Assembly: GCF_000423825.1 (NCBI RefSeq)
Contig: NZ_AUIS01000005.1
Coordinates: 124,001-188,000, forward strand
Length of the DNA stretch: 64,000 bases
Direction: 5' to 3'
Source: Thermithiobacillus tepidarius DSM 3134
GTDB taxonomy: Bacteria; Pseudomonadota; Gammaproteobacteria; Acidithiobacillales; Thermithiobacillaceae
Numbering within the stretch: position 1 is the stretch's first letter; every line of letters begins with the position of its first letter. A program made the position numbers and the translations under genes. Positions 15,782-24,441 of the stretch are shown piece after piece. A model generated the notes under the pieces. The model was not told the DNA's origin. It worked only from the letters and a program-made list of their open reading frames with translations, and did no database searches.

Positions 15782-16705
15782 TCAAGCAGCCGCCAGCCAC
15801 ATCAAGGCCCCCGTGCCCGCCGCCAGGAACACCAGCAGGTGCACCCAGGCCCAGCGGGTATAGCGGCCGGCGAGCTGGCGGGGCGGGAGGTTGGCGATGA
15901 GGTAGGGGCGGCCGTCGGTCGGGGCGCGCAGGGTGTGGATGCCGTCCTGGCGCCGGAATTGGGCGTGCTGGCGCTCGACCTCCGTCCGGGCCGCCGCGCG
16001 GGCCGCTTCCCACTCGTCCTGGTCGATGTGGCCGCTGCCGTCGGCGTCGAAGCGCTGAAGCAGGCGCGGCTGGTCGCGCTTCCAGTCTTCCAGCAGCAGG
16101 CGCAGGTCGAGCTCGGAATCGAGGGCGGCGGTGCTGCCGCTGATCGAGGTGAAGTGGCCGATGGCGTAGAGCGGGTCGAGGGGGGCCAGGTACCATTCAG
16201 TGCAGCGCCGCCCGTCCTCGTACCAGGTGCGCTGGTGGCGGGTGACCACTTCCGCGCCGCTCGGGTCGACGAGGCATTGGCCGCTATCGTCCTGCAGGAT
16301 GAAGCTCTGGTCGCTGCGGCCTTCGCTCACCAGGCGCCACTTGCCCTGGGCGTCGCGTTCCTCGATGCGGTAGCGGAACCAGGCGTGGCCGACGCCGAGG
16401 GCCAGTTCCTGCGCGCGCAGGCCGAGCGGCGGGAAGCCGGACGGCAGCACGCAGCGGCCGGTCAGCTCCACGTAGCCCTGGGGCGCGGAGGCGACGCGGG
16501 CGGTGGGGGTGTCGAGGATGGCGCGCCGGCGCCGGATGGCGCCCAGCCAGGCGAGCAGGGCGAGGGCGGCCACGCCCCCCAGGGCCACGCCCCCCAGGGC
16601 CGCGGCCCGGACGCGGGGCGCGTCGGTCCAGAGGGCCAGCAGGAGCAGCGCGCCCTGGGCGCCGGTGCGGGCGAGCAGGGCGGCGGGGAGGCGCGGCGCG
16701 GGCAC
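15782..16705 (-). CDS. GIDE-like membrane protein with EF-hand
   Basis: 307 residues from GTG 16705. Two N-terminal hydrophobic helices (about 17-27 and 37-57) and one at the C-terminus (about 286-305) frame a soluble region with GYVELTGRC, WFRYRIEER and DQSFILQDDSGQCLVDPSGAEV, the pattern of the GIDE domain of bacterial relatives of MUL1-type E3 ligases. No RING domain is present. DADGSGHIDQDEW (about 221-233) is a canonical calcium-binding EF-hand loop. It is 25 bp downstream of the lemA-like gene; GIDE-like and LemA genes are often neighbours. Confidence 0.75.
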   Translation of the reverse strand: MPAPRLPAALLARTGAQGALLLLALWTDAPRVRAAALGGVALGGVAALALLAWLGAIRRRRAILDTPTARVASAPQGYVELTGRCVLPSGFPPLGLRAQELALGVGHAWFRYRIEERDAQGKWRLVSEGRSDQSFILQDDSGQCLVDPSGAEVVTRHQRTWYEDGRRCTEWYLAPLDPLYAIGHFTSISGSTAALDSELDLRLLLEDWKRDQPRLLQRFDADGSGHIDQDEWEAARAAARTEVERQHAQFRRQDGIHTLRAPTDGRPYLIANLPPRQLAGRYTRWAWVHLLVFLAAGTGALMWLAAA

Positions 16706-16730
16706 CGGAGCTGCCGGGGCGGCGCGCCGC

Positions 16731-17303
16731 TCAGCCGAAGAGCGCCTTCAGGTCCGGGTCCTTTTTCTCGTCCGCCTGGAAATCCAGCAGCCGGAAGGCG
16801 GGGAAGGAGAACCAGCCGGCGATGAGGCTGTCCGGGAACTGCTCGATGCGCACGTTGTTGATGTTGACGCTTTCGTTGTAGAACTCGCGGCGGTCGGCGA
16901 TGGCGTTTTCCAGCCCGGTGATGCGCTCGCGCAGGTGGCGGAAGTTTTCGTTGGCCTGCAGTTCGGGATAGGCCTCGGCCAGCGCGAAGATCTGTCCGAG
17001 CCCTTGGCGCAGCGCTGTTTCCGCCAGGCCCAGGGCGGCAACGTCCTCGGCCTGGCGCGCGCTGGCCACCCGGGCGCGCGCCTGGATCACGCGCTCCAGG
17101 GTGTCCTGCTCGAATTTCATGTACTGGCGGCAGACCTCCACCAGCTTGGGCAGCTCGTCGTGGCGCTGCTTGAGCAGGACGTCGATGTTGGACCAGGCCT
17201 TGCGCACGTTGTGCTTGATGGCGACCAGGCTGTTGTAGGTGACGATCACGTAGATGGCCAGGGCCACGGCGACGGCGAGCAGGAAGTAGGCGGCGGCGTT
17301 CAT
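16731..17303 (-). CDS. LemA family protein
   Basis: 190 residues from ATG 17303, with AAAGGAAAG upstream. One N-terminal membrane helix (about 4-22) is followed by YNSLVAIKHNVRKAWSNIDVLLKQRHDELPKLVE, the diagnostic LemA stretch seen here in pieces, and by NENFRHLRERI and FYNESVNINN. LemA proteins are membrane-anchored helical bundles of unclear role, often paired with peptidases or GIDE-like proteins, as here. Confidence 0.92.
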   Translation of the reverse strand: MNAAAYFLLAVAVALAIYVIVTYNSLVAIKHNVRKAWSNIDVLLKQRHDELPKLVEVCRQYMKFEQDTLERVIQARARVASARQAEDVAALGLAETALRQGLGQIFALAEAYPELQANENFRHLRERITGLENAIADRREFYNESVNINNVRIEQFPDSLIAGWFSFPAFRLLDFQADEKKDPDLKALFG

Positions 17304-17479
17304 GGGCTTTCCTTTGTGGTGCTGTCCCGCAAGGGGTTCTTTTTTGTGACGGCGATCGTGCTGAATATTAGTACAGCGCCGCCGTTTTGCCAGCGGCGCG
17401 CTTCCGCTTGGCACCGGCGCCGCGTAAGATGAGGCGATGCGAAGCGATCCGTTTCTCCGTCTGCACCGGGCCCCGGGCC

Positions 17480-18130
17480 ATGCCGGGTGAGCAGGAGGGC
17501 GTCGTCAAGTTCGAGCTGCGCTTCACGCCGGCGCCGCCCGTGGCGCCGGACTGGGTGCGCGAGCTCAGCGCCTGGCGCCGCATCCTCCATCTCACCGGCC
17601 TCGTCGGCCGCGACCCACAGCGCTACGGCGGCGTCGGCTATGGCAACGTCAGCCGCCGTCTGCCCGCGGCGCACGCCGGCGCCCAGCCGCGCTTTCTCAT
17701 CAGCGGCACGCAGACGGGGCACCTGCCCGTGCTGGATGCCGGCCACTACGCCACCGTGCTGGCGTGCCATCCCGAAGGCAACCGCATCGTCGCCGAGGGG
17801 CCGGTCCACCCGTCCTCCGAGGCCATGACCCACGGCGTGCTCTACGCCCTCGATGAAGCCGTGCAGTACGTGATGCACGTGCACTCGCCCGAGATCTGGC
17901 GCCACGCCCGCGCCCTCGGCCTGCCCGCTACCCCCGCCGACGTGGCCTACGGCACGCCGGCCATGGCCGAGGCGGTGCGGCGGCTGTTGCGCGACGGCCC
18001 TGCGCGCGAGCGGAGCATCTTCGCCATGGCCGGCCACGAGGACGGCATCATCGCCTTCGGCCGCAGCGCCGAGGAGGCGGGGCAAATTCTCCTGCGGCAT
18101 CTGGCCCGCGCTTTCCGGTTGGAGGGCTGA
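17480..18130 (+). CDS. Class II aldolase/adducin family protein
   Basis: 216 residues from ATG 17480; an earlier in-frame ATG at 17429 is possible. GYGNVSRRLP, FLISGTQTG, PVHPSSEAMTHGVLY and MHVHSPEIW match the class II aldolase fold, where His pairs of the HVHS motif and a later histidine (AGHEDG) bind a divalent metal. Known members cleave or epimerise phosphorylated sugars such as fuculose- or ribulose-phosphate. The specificity is not readable. It stands alone, divergent from the lemA-like gene. Confidence 0.85.
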   Translation: MPGEQEGVVKFELRFTPAPPVAPDWVRELSAWRRILHLTGLVGRDPQRYGGVGYGNVSRRLPAAHAGAQPRFLISGTQTGHLPVLDAGHYATVLACHPEGNRIVAEGPVHPSSEAMTHGVLYALDEAVQYVMHVHSPEIWRHARALGLPATPADVAYGTPAMAEAVRRLLRDGPARERSIFAMAGHEDGIIAFGRSAEEAGQILLRHLARAFRLEG

Positions 18131-18272
18131 GCGGGCGGACCAAAGCCTGACGGACCAAAGCCGCAGGTCTCCCCGCTTGCAGGAACTTCTCTGCTGATTT
18201 CCCCTCAGAAACGCTTATTTATCGGCGTCGGTCCGGTTTCCGCCTTTCTGCCAAAGCCGGGCGAAGGAGGAG

Positions 18273-20582
18273 ATGATGCAGGAGACCAGGGACAGCATCA
18301 GCGACATCTGGGGCGAGCGTACCCCCTATGTCGGGGACTGGCCGGTACGGGTGGACGAACGCACGCTGGCGGCGCCGGAACGCTGGGTGCAATCGGCTTG
18401 CGTGCTGTGTTCCAACGGCTGCGCGCTGGACATCGGCGTGCGCGATGGGCGCATCGTCGGGGTGCGCGGCCGGGCGGTGGACATCGTCAACCGCGGGCGC
18501 CTCGGCCCCAAGGGACTGCACAGCTGGGAGGCGAACAACAGCCCCGACCGCCTGACCCATCCGCTCATCCGCCGCAACGGCCGGCTCGAGCGCGCCAGCT
18601 GGGACGAGGCCATGGACCTGATCGTGCGGCGCTCCCAAGAGATCATCCGCGAGCACAGCAGCGGGGCGATCGGCTTCTACACCAGCGGTCAGCTCTTCAT
18701 CGAGGAGTATTACACCTTGGCCGTCATCGGCAAGGCGGGCCTGGGCACGCCGCACATGGACGGCAATACCCGCCTGTGCACCGCCACGGCCGCCGCCGCC
18801 CTCAAGGAAAGCTTCGGCAGCGACGGCCAGCCGGGCAGCTACGACGATCTCGACACCACCGAGGCCATCCTGCACGTGGGCCACAACATCGCTTCCCAGC
18901 AGACGGTGCTGTGGATGCGCATCCTCGACCGCCGCCGCGGTCCCAACCCGCCCAAGCTGGTGGTCATCGACCCGCGCCGTACCTTCACCGCGGCGGAGGC
19001 CGACATCCACCTGGCGCCGCGCGTGGGCACCAACGTGCCGGTAATGAACGGCCTGCTGCATCTCATCATCGAAGCCGGGCAGATCGACCGTGCTTTCATC
19101 GAGGCCCACACTATCGGCTTCGACAATCTGCGGCAGGTGGTGAGCCAGTGGTCGCCCGAGCGCGTGGAGGCGCTGGCCGGCGTGCCCGCCGCGCAACTGC
19201 GCGAGGCGGCGCACATTCTCGGCGGGGCGCGCAGTCTGGTGTCCAGCGTGCTGCAGGGTGTCTATCAGTCCATGCAGGCCACCGCGGCGGCGGTGCAGGT
19301 CAACAACCTGCACATCATCCGCGGCCTGATCGGCAAGCCGGGCTGCGGCATCCTGCAGATGAACGGCCAGCCCACCGCCCAGAACACCCGCGAGTGCGGC
19401 GCCGACGGCGACATGCCCGGCTTTCGCAACTGGGGCAACCATGAGCACATTGCCCAGTTGGCGCGCCTGTGGAACGTGGATATCGACCGCATTCCCCACT
19501 GGAGCCCGCCCACCCACGCCATGCAGATCTTCCGCTACGCGGAGCAGGGTTCTATCAAGCTCCTGTGGATCAGCGCCACCAATCCCGCCGTGTCCATGCC
19601 GGACCTGCCGCGCATCCGTCGGATACTGGGCCGCGACGATCTCTTCGTGGTGGTGCAGGACGCTTTCCTCACCGAGACCACCGAGTTTGCCGATGTGGTC
19701 CTGCCCGCCGCCATCTGGGGCGAGAAGACCGGCACTTTCACCAACGTGAGCCGGACCGTGCACATCTCTCGCAAGGCGGTGGAGCCGCCCGGCGCGGCGC
19801 GTGCGGACCTGGACATCTTCCTGGACTACGCGCAGCGCATGGATTTCCGCGACAAGGACGGCGCGCCGCTGATCCAGTGGCAGGACGCGGAGGGTGCCTT
19901 CGAGGCCTGGAAGGCCTGTACCCGCGGCCGGCCCTGCGACTACAGCGGCATGAGCTACGCCAAGCTGAGCGAGGGCTCCGGCATCCAGTGGCCCTGCAAC
20001 GAGCGCTATCCCGACGGTACGCCCCACCTCTACACCGATGGCGTGTTCAACACCGCCGCCGATTACTGCGAGACCTACGGCCAGGATTTCGACACCGGCG
20101 CTTCGGTGCCGCAAGAGGAATACCGCGCCCACGACCCCCAAGGCCGCGCGCTCATCAAGGCTGCCGATTACCGGCCGCCCCATGAGCTGCCGGACGACGA
20201 CTATCCCCTGTGGCTCACCACCGGGCGCTTGGTCTATCACTTCCATACCCGCACCAAGACCGGGCGCGCGCCCTCCCTCTATGAGGCCGCGCCGGATGCC
20301 TACGTGCAGCTCTCGCCGGAGGACGCCGCCCGCTACGGCATCGGCAACGGCGACTGGGTGGAGGTGGAATCGCGCCGCGGCCGGGTGGTGGAGCCGGCCC
20401 GCATCGGCGACATCGAGCCGGGCCTGGTCTTCATTCCCTTCCACTACGGCTACTGGGACAAGCCCGAGCGCGCCCGCGCGGCCAACGAGCTGACCCTGAC
20501 CGAGTGGGACCCGGTGAGCAAGCAGCCCCATTTCAAGTACGCGGCCGTGCGCATCCGCAAGGTGGAAGCGCCCAGGAGATGA
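18273..20582 (+). CDS. Molybdopterin oxidoreductase (nitrate reductase/formate dehydrogenase-like)
   Basis: 769 residues with GGAGGAG before the start. CVLCSNGC gives C43, C46 and C50 for an N-terminal iron-sulfur cluster; the fourth ligand expected in GRLCPKG is Gly78 (GRLGPKG). Later landmarks are DGNTRLCTATAAAALKESFG (about 167-186), VVIDPRRTFTA, GKPGCGILQMNGQPTAQN and a C-terminal molydopterin-dinucleotide domain (TTGRLVYHFHTRTKTGR, IPFHYGYWD). The Mo ligand is probably the cysteine in NTRLC. I recall GRLGPKG as recurrent in one subgroup, so the loss may be genuine. Next to it are a small helical protein, an FNT channel and an HPP protein, which suggests formate or nitrite/nitrate chemistry. 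Confidence 0.88.
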   Translation: MMQETRDSISDIWGERTPYVGDWPVRVDERTLAAPERWVQSACVLCSNGCALDIGVRDGRIVGVRGRAVDIVNRGRLGPKGLHSWEANNSPDRLTHPLIRRNGRLERASWDEAMDLIVRRSQEIIREHSSGAIGFYTSGQLFIEEYYTLAVIGKAGLGTPHMDGNTRLCTATAAAALKESFGSDGQPGSYDDLDTTEAILHVGHNIASQQTVLWMRILDRRRGPNPPKLVVIDPRRTFTAAEADIHLAPRVGTNVPVMNGLLHLIIEAGQIDRAFIEAHTIGFDNLRQVVSQWSPERVEALAGVPAAQLREAAHILGGARSLVSSVLQGVYQSMQATAAAVQVNNLHIIRGLIGKPGCGILQMNGQPTAQNTRECGADGDMPGFRNWGNHEHIAQLARLWNVDIDRIPHWSPPTHAMQIFRYAEQGSIKLLWISATNPAVSMPDLPRIRRILGRDDLFVVVQDAFLTETTEFADVVLPAAIWGEKTGTFTNVSRTVHISRKAVEPPGAARADLDIFLDYAQRMDFRDKDGAPLIQWQDAEGAFEAWKACTRGRPCDYSGMSYAKLSEGSGIQWPCNERYPDGTPHLYTDGVFNTAADYCETYGQDFDTGASVPQEEYRAHDPQGRALIKAADYRPPHELPDDDYPLWLTTGRLVYHFHTRTKTGRAPSLYEAAPDAYVQLSPEDAARYGIGNGDWVEVESRRGRVVEPARIGDIEPGLVFIPFHYGYWDKPERARAANELTLTEWDPVSKQPHFKYAAVRIRKVEAPRR

Positions 20583-20594
20583 CAGGAGGCGACG

Positions 20595-21053
20595 ATGCAC
20601 GTGGGACATTATCTGGAACTGCTGCGCGCGAGCGAGCAGCAATTGGCCGACGCCCTGCTGGCGGTGGCCGGGCAGCACGGTGATGAGCCGGACATCGAAC
20701 AGACCTGCCGGTTGCTGGCCGCCTGGTCGCAGGATGCCGGCCAGGTGCTGGCGCCGCTGGTGACGCGCTACGCCACCGAGGCGCCCGGTGAGCCGGAGCG
20801 CCTGCATCAGGCCCTGTTCCGCGGCGTGCGCCGCGGCAACCTGGCGCTGGTGCGCGATCTGCACGACCTGTATCTGCTGGCCCAAGAGGTGCAGCTGTCC
20901 GCCGGCGTATTATCGCAGGCGGCCCGGGCGCTGCGGGATCAGGAGCTGCTGGCCGCCTGCGAGAGCATTGGCGCCCAGAGCAAGCGCCAACTCGACTGGC
21001 TGCTGACCCGCATCCGCCAGGCCGCCCCCCAGGCCCTGGTGGTCGCCGCCTGA
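20595..21053 (+). CDS. Small all-helical protein, unknown
   Basis: 152 residues, 12 bp after the molybdoenzyme with AGGAGG at the start, so in the same operon. The sequence is almost entirely amphipathic helix (LELLRASEQQLADALLAVA, LLAAWSQDAGQVLAPLV, LHDLYLLAQEVQLSAGVLSQAARAL), a pattern of a four-helix bundle such as ferritin- or hemerythrin-like folds, but no clear metal-binding motif is visible. It may be an accessory or chaperone for the oxidoreductase. Function unknown. Confidence 0.75.
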   Translation: MHVGHYLELLRASEQQLADALLAVAGQHGDEPDIEQTCRLLAAWSQDAGQVLAPLVTRYATEAPGEPERLHQALFRGVRRGNLALVRDLHDLYLLAQEVQLSAGVLSQAARALRDQELLAACESIGAQSKRQLDWLLTRIRQAAPQALVVAA

Positions 21054-21059
21054 CCGGCC

Positions 21060-21926
21060 GTGCCCCGCGAGGAGATGCGGCCTAACGGCCAGGCGCACGG
21101 CGCCTTCAAGCCCGATCCGGGCCTGGAGGCGGCGGAGCAGGCGGAGATCGAGGAGCGCAGCGCCCCGCGGCCGCTGGTGGTGCATGAGGTGATCCGGCGG
21201 GAGGGGGAGAGCGAGCTGGCGCGCTCCTCATCGGCCCTGGCCTGGTCGGGGCTGGCGGCGGGGCTGTCCATGGGTTTCTCCCTGGTGGCGCAAGGTCTGC
21301 TGCAGGCCCACCTGCCGGATGCGTTCTGGCGCCCGCTGGTGGTCAAGCTCGGCTACAGCGTCGGCTTTCTGATCGTCATTCTCGGCCGCCAGCAGCTCTT
21401 CACCGAGAACACCCTGACGCCGATCCTGGTGTTATTGGCGCGTCCGCGCGGCAGCGTCCTGCTCAACGTGCTGCGGCTGTGGAGTGTGGTGCTGGCCACC
21501 AACCTGCTGGGCGCGCTGCTCTTTGCCGTGGCGGTCGGCCACAGCGACGTGTTCGCGCCGCCGGTGCAGCAGGCCTTTCTGGAGATCGGCCGCGAGAGCC
21601 TGGCGGGCGACTTCTGGACGGTGCTGCTGCGCGGCATCTTCGCCGGCTGGCTGATCGCGCTCATGGTCTGGCTGCTGCCCGCCGCCGAGACGGCGCGGGT
21701 CAGCATCATCACCCTGCTGACCTTCCTGGTCGGCCTGGGCGGTTTGGCCCACATCGTCGCCGGTTCGGTGGAGGCCCTCTACGTGGTCGTCGTCGGCCAG
21801 GCGGCCTGGGCGGATTATCTGCGCTTCATGTTGCCCACCCTGCTGGGCAATGTTCTCGGCGGCGTGGCCCTGGTGGCGGCGCTGAACCACGCCCAGGTCG
21901 TGTCCGGCGACAAGGCGGCGGAATGA
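21060..21926 (+). CDS. Formate/nitrite transporter (FNT) family channel
   Basis: 288 residues from GTG 21060. A hydrophilic N-terminal tail of about 55 residues precedes six membrane helices. SMGFSLVAQGLL, GFLIVILGRQQLFTENTL and NLLGALLF are FNT landmarks; FTENT lies in the characteristic broken helix region. FNT channels move formate, nitrite or hydrosulfide across the inner membrane. It overlaps the HPP gene by 4 bp and follows the molybdoenzyme by two genes, consistent with supply or removal of its substrate. Confidence 0.85.
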   Translation: MPREEMRPNGQAHGAFKPDPGLEAAEQAEIEERSAPRPLVVHEVIRREGESELARSSSALAWSGLAAGLSMGFSLVAQGLLQAHLPDAFWRPLVVKLGYSVGFLIVILGRQQLFTENTLTPILVLLARPRGSVLLNVLRLWSVVLATNLLGALLFAVAVGHSDVFAPPVQQAFLEIGRESLAGDFWTVLLRGIFAGWLIALMVWLLPAAETARVSIITLLTFLVGLGGLAHIVAGSVEALYVVVVGQAAWADYLRFMLPTLLGNVLGGVALVAALNHAQVVSGDKAAE

Positions 21927-22480
21927 GTACCCAGCAGCGCACTGGAACCGCCAAGCGGCAACACTGGCCCGCCGCCGTGCCCGATGCGGTCTGGGCGCCG
22001 CTGGTGGCTGGATTGCTCATGCTGGCGGTGGGCACGGTCGGGCTGCTGGCCCATGAGCCCTGGATCTTCCCGAGCCTGGGCCCCACCGCTTTCCTGCAGG
22101 CTGAAACGCCGGAGAGCAGGAGTGCGCGCTTCTACAACACGGTGGTCGGGCATCTGCTCGGCCTGGGCGCCGGCCTGGCGGCGGTTTTCCTCCTGGGCGC
22201 GGATCAGGCGCCCGCCGTGCTGTCCAGCCATGATCTGACCAGGCCACGGCTTTGGGCCGCGGTGCTGGCAGTGGCCCTGACCCTGCTGCTGGGCTATCTC
22301 TTGCGGGCTTCGCACCCGCCGGCCGCCGCCACCACCCTGCTGGTGGCCCTGGGCAGCCTGAAGCCCGACTGGGAAATGGTGCAGACGGTGATGGTCGGCG
22401 TGCTGATCCTGGCGATTCTGGGGGATCTCCTGCGGCGCGTGCGCATCGGGGAGTGGCCCTTGCGGGCAGCCCGCGACTAA
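21923..22480 (+). CDS. HPP family membrane protein
   Basis: 185 residues. WIFPSLGPTAFL (about 46-57) and SHPPAAATTLLVALGS (about 129-144) are the two signature motifs of the HPP family, with four membrane helices. HPP proteins of cyanobacteria and chloroplasts have been linked to nitrite transport. The ATG overlaps the FNT stop (ATGA). Its 3' end overlaps the convergent VanZ-like gene by 4 bp. Confidence 0.85.
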   Translation: MSTQQRTGTAKRQHWPAAVPDAVWAPLVAGLLMLAVGTVGLLAHEPWIFPSLGPTAFLQAETPESRSARFYNTVVGHLLGLGAGLAAVFLLGADQAPAVLSSHDLTRPRLWAAVLAVALTLLLGYLLRASHPPAAATTLLVALGSLKPDWEMVQTVMVGVLILAILGDLLRRVRIGEWPLRAARD

Positions 22481-22893
22481 GCGCCCCGCGCGGGCAGGCG
22501 CCGCTCGATGGCGGGCAGCAGCCCGGCCAGCCAGCTCCGGCCGAGCAGCCAGCCGGTCAGCACGCCGAGGCCGTTGGCCAGCATGTCGGCATAGTCGAAG
22601 AGACGATAGCCGGTGAGGCCCTGCAGGAATTCGAGCAGCACGCCCAGGCCGATGAAGGCGCCGCCCAGGAGCCGCTGCGCGCCCGGGTGCGGGTACAGTT
22701 GCGTGAAGAGCAGCATCAGCAGCAGATAGGCGCCGAAGTGCTCCAGCTTGTCCACCGGCAGTTCGGTGTCCGGCAGCAGCGGGTCGGCGGTGAGGGAGAA
22801 GTAGACGATGGCGGCCAGCAGCAGCCAGCCCAGCGCCTTCCACAGCCTGACGCGCCGCAGCGCCGGATTGCTGGCGAACCAGGCTCTGGACAT
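22477..22893 (-). CDS. VanZ-like membrane protein
   Basis: 138 residues with three or four hydrophobic helices. DKLEHFGAYLLLMLLF and FLQGLTGYRLFDYADMLANGLGVLTG match the VanZ-like family (K-x2-H in the first motif, E-x-Q and D-x2-D/N in the second). VanZ itself confers low teicoplanin resistance; most homologues have no known role. The position between the histidine phosphatase and the HPP gene gives no clear clue. Confidence 0.8.
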   Translation of the reverse strand: MSRAWFASNPALRRVRLWKALGWLLLAAIVYFSLTADPLLPDTELPVDKLEHFGAYLLLMLLFTQLYPHPGAQRLLGGAFIGLGVLLEFLQGLTGYRLFDYADMLANGLGVLTGWLLGRSWLAGLLPAIERRLPARGA

Positions 22894-22904
22894 GCCGGCG
22901 AAGC

Positions 22905-23504
22905 TCAGGACAGTGCCCCGCTGTCGTTGAGGCGCAAAATGACCGCGCCGTGGTCGTGCAGGTCGAGCACGCTGACGGAGGCGGGGCTGATTTCCAGGCG
23001 CAGGAAGAAGTCGAGCGGCATGCCGGCGTAGTGGAGCAGGACGGCGCGCAGCGGGTCGGCGTGGCTGACCACGGCCACGTAGTCGTCGGGATGCCTGGCA
23101 TGCAGCCGTTCCAGGGTCGCCGCCATGCGCGCCTGCACCTCGCCCATCAGCTCGCCGCCGGGGGCGCGGGTGCCGCTGCGGAAGCGGTTGAAGCGCTGCC
23201 AGAGCGGGTCGTCGTGCAGCTCGGCGAAGCGGCGGCCGGTCCAGGCGCCGATGTCGATCTCGTTGAGCCCGTCCTCGATGCGCACTTCCTGGCCAAGCCG
23301 GCGGGCGAGCGGGGCCGCCGTTGCCCGGGCCCGCTCCAGCGGGCTGCTGTAGAGGGCGGCGATGGGCAGGCCCGCCAAGCGTTCGGCCAGGGCCTCGGCC
23401 TGGCGGCGGCCGGCATCGTTGAGGTGCACGCCGGGCAGGCGACCGCTCAGCACGTGGCCCACGTGCTCGGTGAGGCCGTGGCGGATCAGCAGGAAGCGGG
23501 TCAT
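22905..23504 (-). CDS. Histidine phosphatase (phosphoglycerate mutase-like)
   Basis: 199 residues. LIRHGLTE (6-13) supplies the catalytic His of the RHG motif; SSPLERARATA and the second His in VVSHADPLRAVL complete the active site. Family members remove phosphate from small metabolites, including sugar phosphates and alpha-ribazole phosphate. It lies 13 bp upstream end-to-start from the permuted GH-like gene on the same strand and may belong to the glycan operon, for example to dephosphorylate a glycosylated inositol phosphate. That link is inference. Confidence 0.85.
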   Translation of the reverse strand: MTRFLLIRHGLTEHVGHVLSGRLPGVHLNDAGRRQAEALAERLAGLPIAALYSSPLERARATAAPLARRLGQEVRIEDGLNEIDIGAWTGRRFAELHDDPLWQRFNRFRSGTRAPGGELMGEVQARMAATLERLHARHPDDYVAVVSHADPLRAVLLHYAGMPLDFFLRLEISPASVSVLDLHDHGAVILRLNDSGALS

Positions 23505-23517
23505 GCAGGGGGCCCGG

Positions 23518-24441
23518 CTAGCCGGACTGAGCCAGGCTGGGGCGCGGCAGCGCCTGGTTTTCCTGCAGCACGTAACGGCGCACCATCTGCACGGCGAACT
23601 CGGCGAACTCCTCCGGCACCTGGGGCGGGCTGGTGTGGCACTCGCGCCGGCCGCGCGAGGGCGGCGTGAAGCAGAGGGTGACGGTGACGTCGAAGTCGCT
23701 CAGGGCGTCCATCTGCCGGTCGAACCACTCCACGGCGTTGGGCCGGTGCCAGTCGGCCCAGCTCAGGCCGGTGCGCAGCTTCTTCACGCCCAGGCGGCGC
23801 AGCCAGTCCACGGCGAAGTCCAGGCGGTGGTCCTCGAAATGGAACCATTGGCACAGGCCGAGCGCCGGATTGAAGTGCTCGATGGCGGGCTTGGGGCTGC
23901 CGTCGGCGCGGATCAGGCCCATGTAGAAATGGCGGTAATAGGCGCTGCCCTCGCTTTCCTTGTGGCGCGTGGTGGCTTCCCAGGCGGGCGGCAGGTCCAG
24001 CAGACTGTACCAGAAAACCCGCTCCACGTGGCCGAGCAGCAGCTCCGTGGTGCGCTGCAGGCCGAAGACCTGCACCTCGTCCGCGCCGAAGGTGGACACC
24101 CCTACCTCCGTCACCCACACGGGCAGTCCGGCCACCGCTTCGATCTCCGCGATCTTCTGCGGCCACTCGTTGATCTGCCAGTGGTTCCAGTCCAGCGGAA
24201 AGCCATGCACCGCCACCACGTCCATGTGCTCCAGCAGGCCATAGCCCTTCAGGCGATTGATGAAGCGCTCGTCGATGGGCGAGATGCCGCCCAGCACGCG
24301 GGTCAGGGCCGGGCATTCAGCGTGCACCGCCTCCGCCGCCAGTTGCGTCATACGCGCGTATTCCCGCCACTCGGGGTCCATCTGGAAATCCCAGTGCGAG
24401 AGGTTGTTGGGTTCGTTCCAGAACTTGATGGCCTCGATCAC
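23518..24441 (-). CDS. Circularly permuted glycoside-hydrolase-like protein
   Basis: 307 residues from GTG 24441, which overlaps the methyltransferase stop as GTGA. The protein begins directly with IKFWNEPNN (E10 in the acid/base position of GH39/clan A enzymes), then GGISPIDERF (51-60), AVHGFPLDWNHW, WVTEVGVS with E112 as the likely nucleophile, and VFWYSLLDLP. Only after that comes GLCQWF then LRRLGVKKLRTGLSWADW (214-231), which in the 408-2399 protein is N-terminal. So the first strands of the barrel are at the C-terminus. Both catalytic glutamates are present, unlike in the 408-2399 protein. There is no signal peptide, so it probably works in the cytoplasm. Confidence 0.8.
   Translation of the reverse strand: MIEAIKFWNEPNNLSHWDFQMDPEWREYARMTQLAAEAVHAECPALTRVLGGISPIDERFINRLKGYGLLEHMDVVAVHGFPLDWNHWQINEWPQKIAEIEAVAGLPVWVTEVGVSTFGADEVQVFGLQRTTELLLGHVERVFWYSLLDLPPAWEATTRHKESEGSAYYRHFYMGLIRADGSPKPAIEHFNPALGLCQWFHFEDHRLDFAVDWLRRLGVKKLRTGLSWADWHRPNAVEWFDRQMDALSDFDVTVTLCFTPPSRGRRECHTSPPQVPEEFAEFAVQMVRRYVLQENQALPRPSLAQSG

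Noticed and set aside
18219-20885. Very long open frame on the - strand, antisense to the molybdoenzyme
   Set aside because: High GC removes stop codons in the antisense frames; the translation is rich in low-complexity His/Gln/Ala/Gly and the + strand gene is unambiguous. The same holds for antisense frames at 285-2195, 36155-39118 and 55894-57267.
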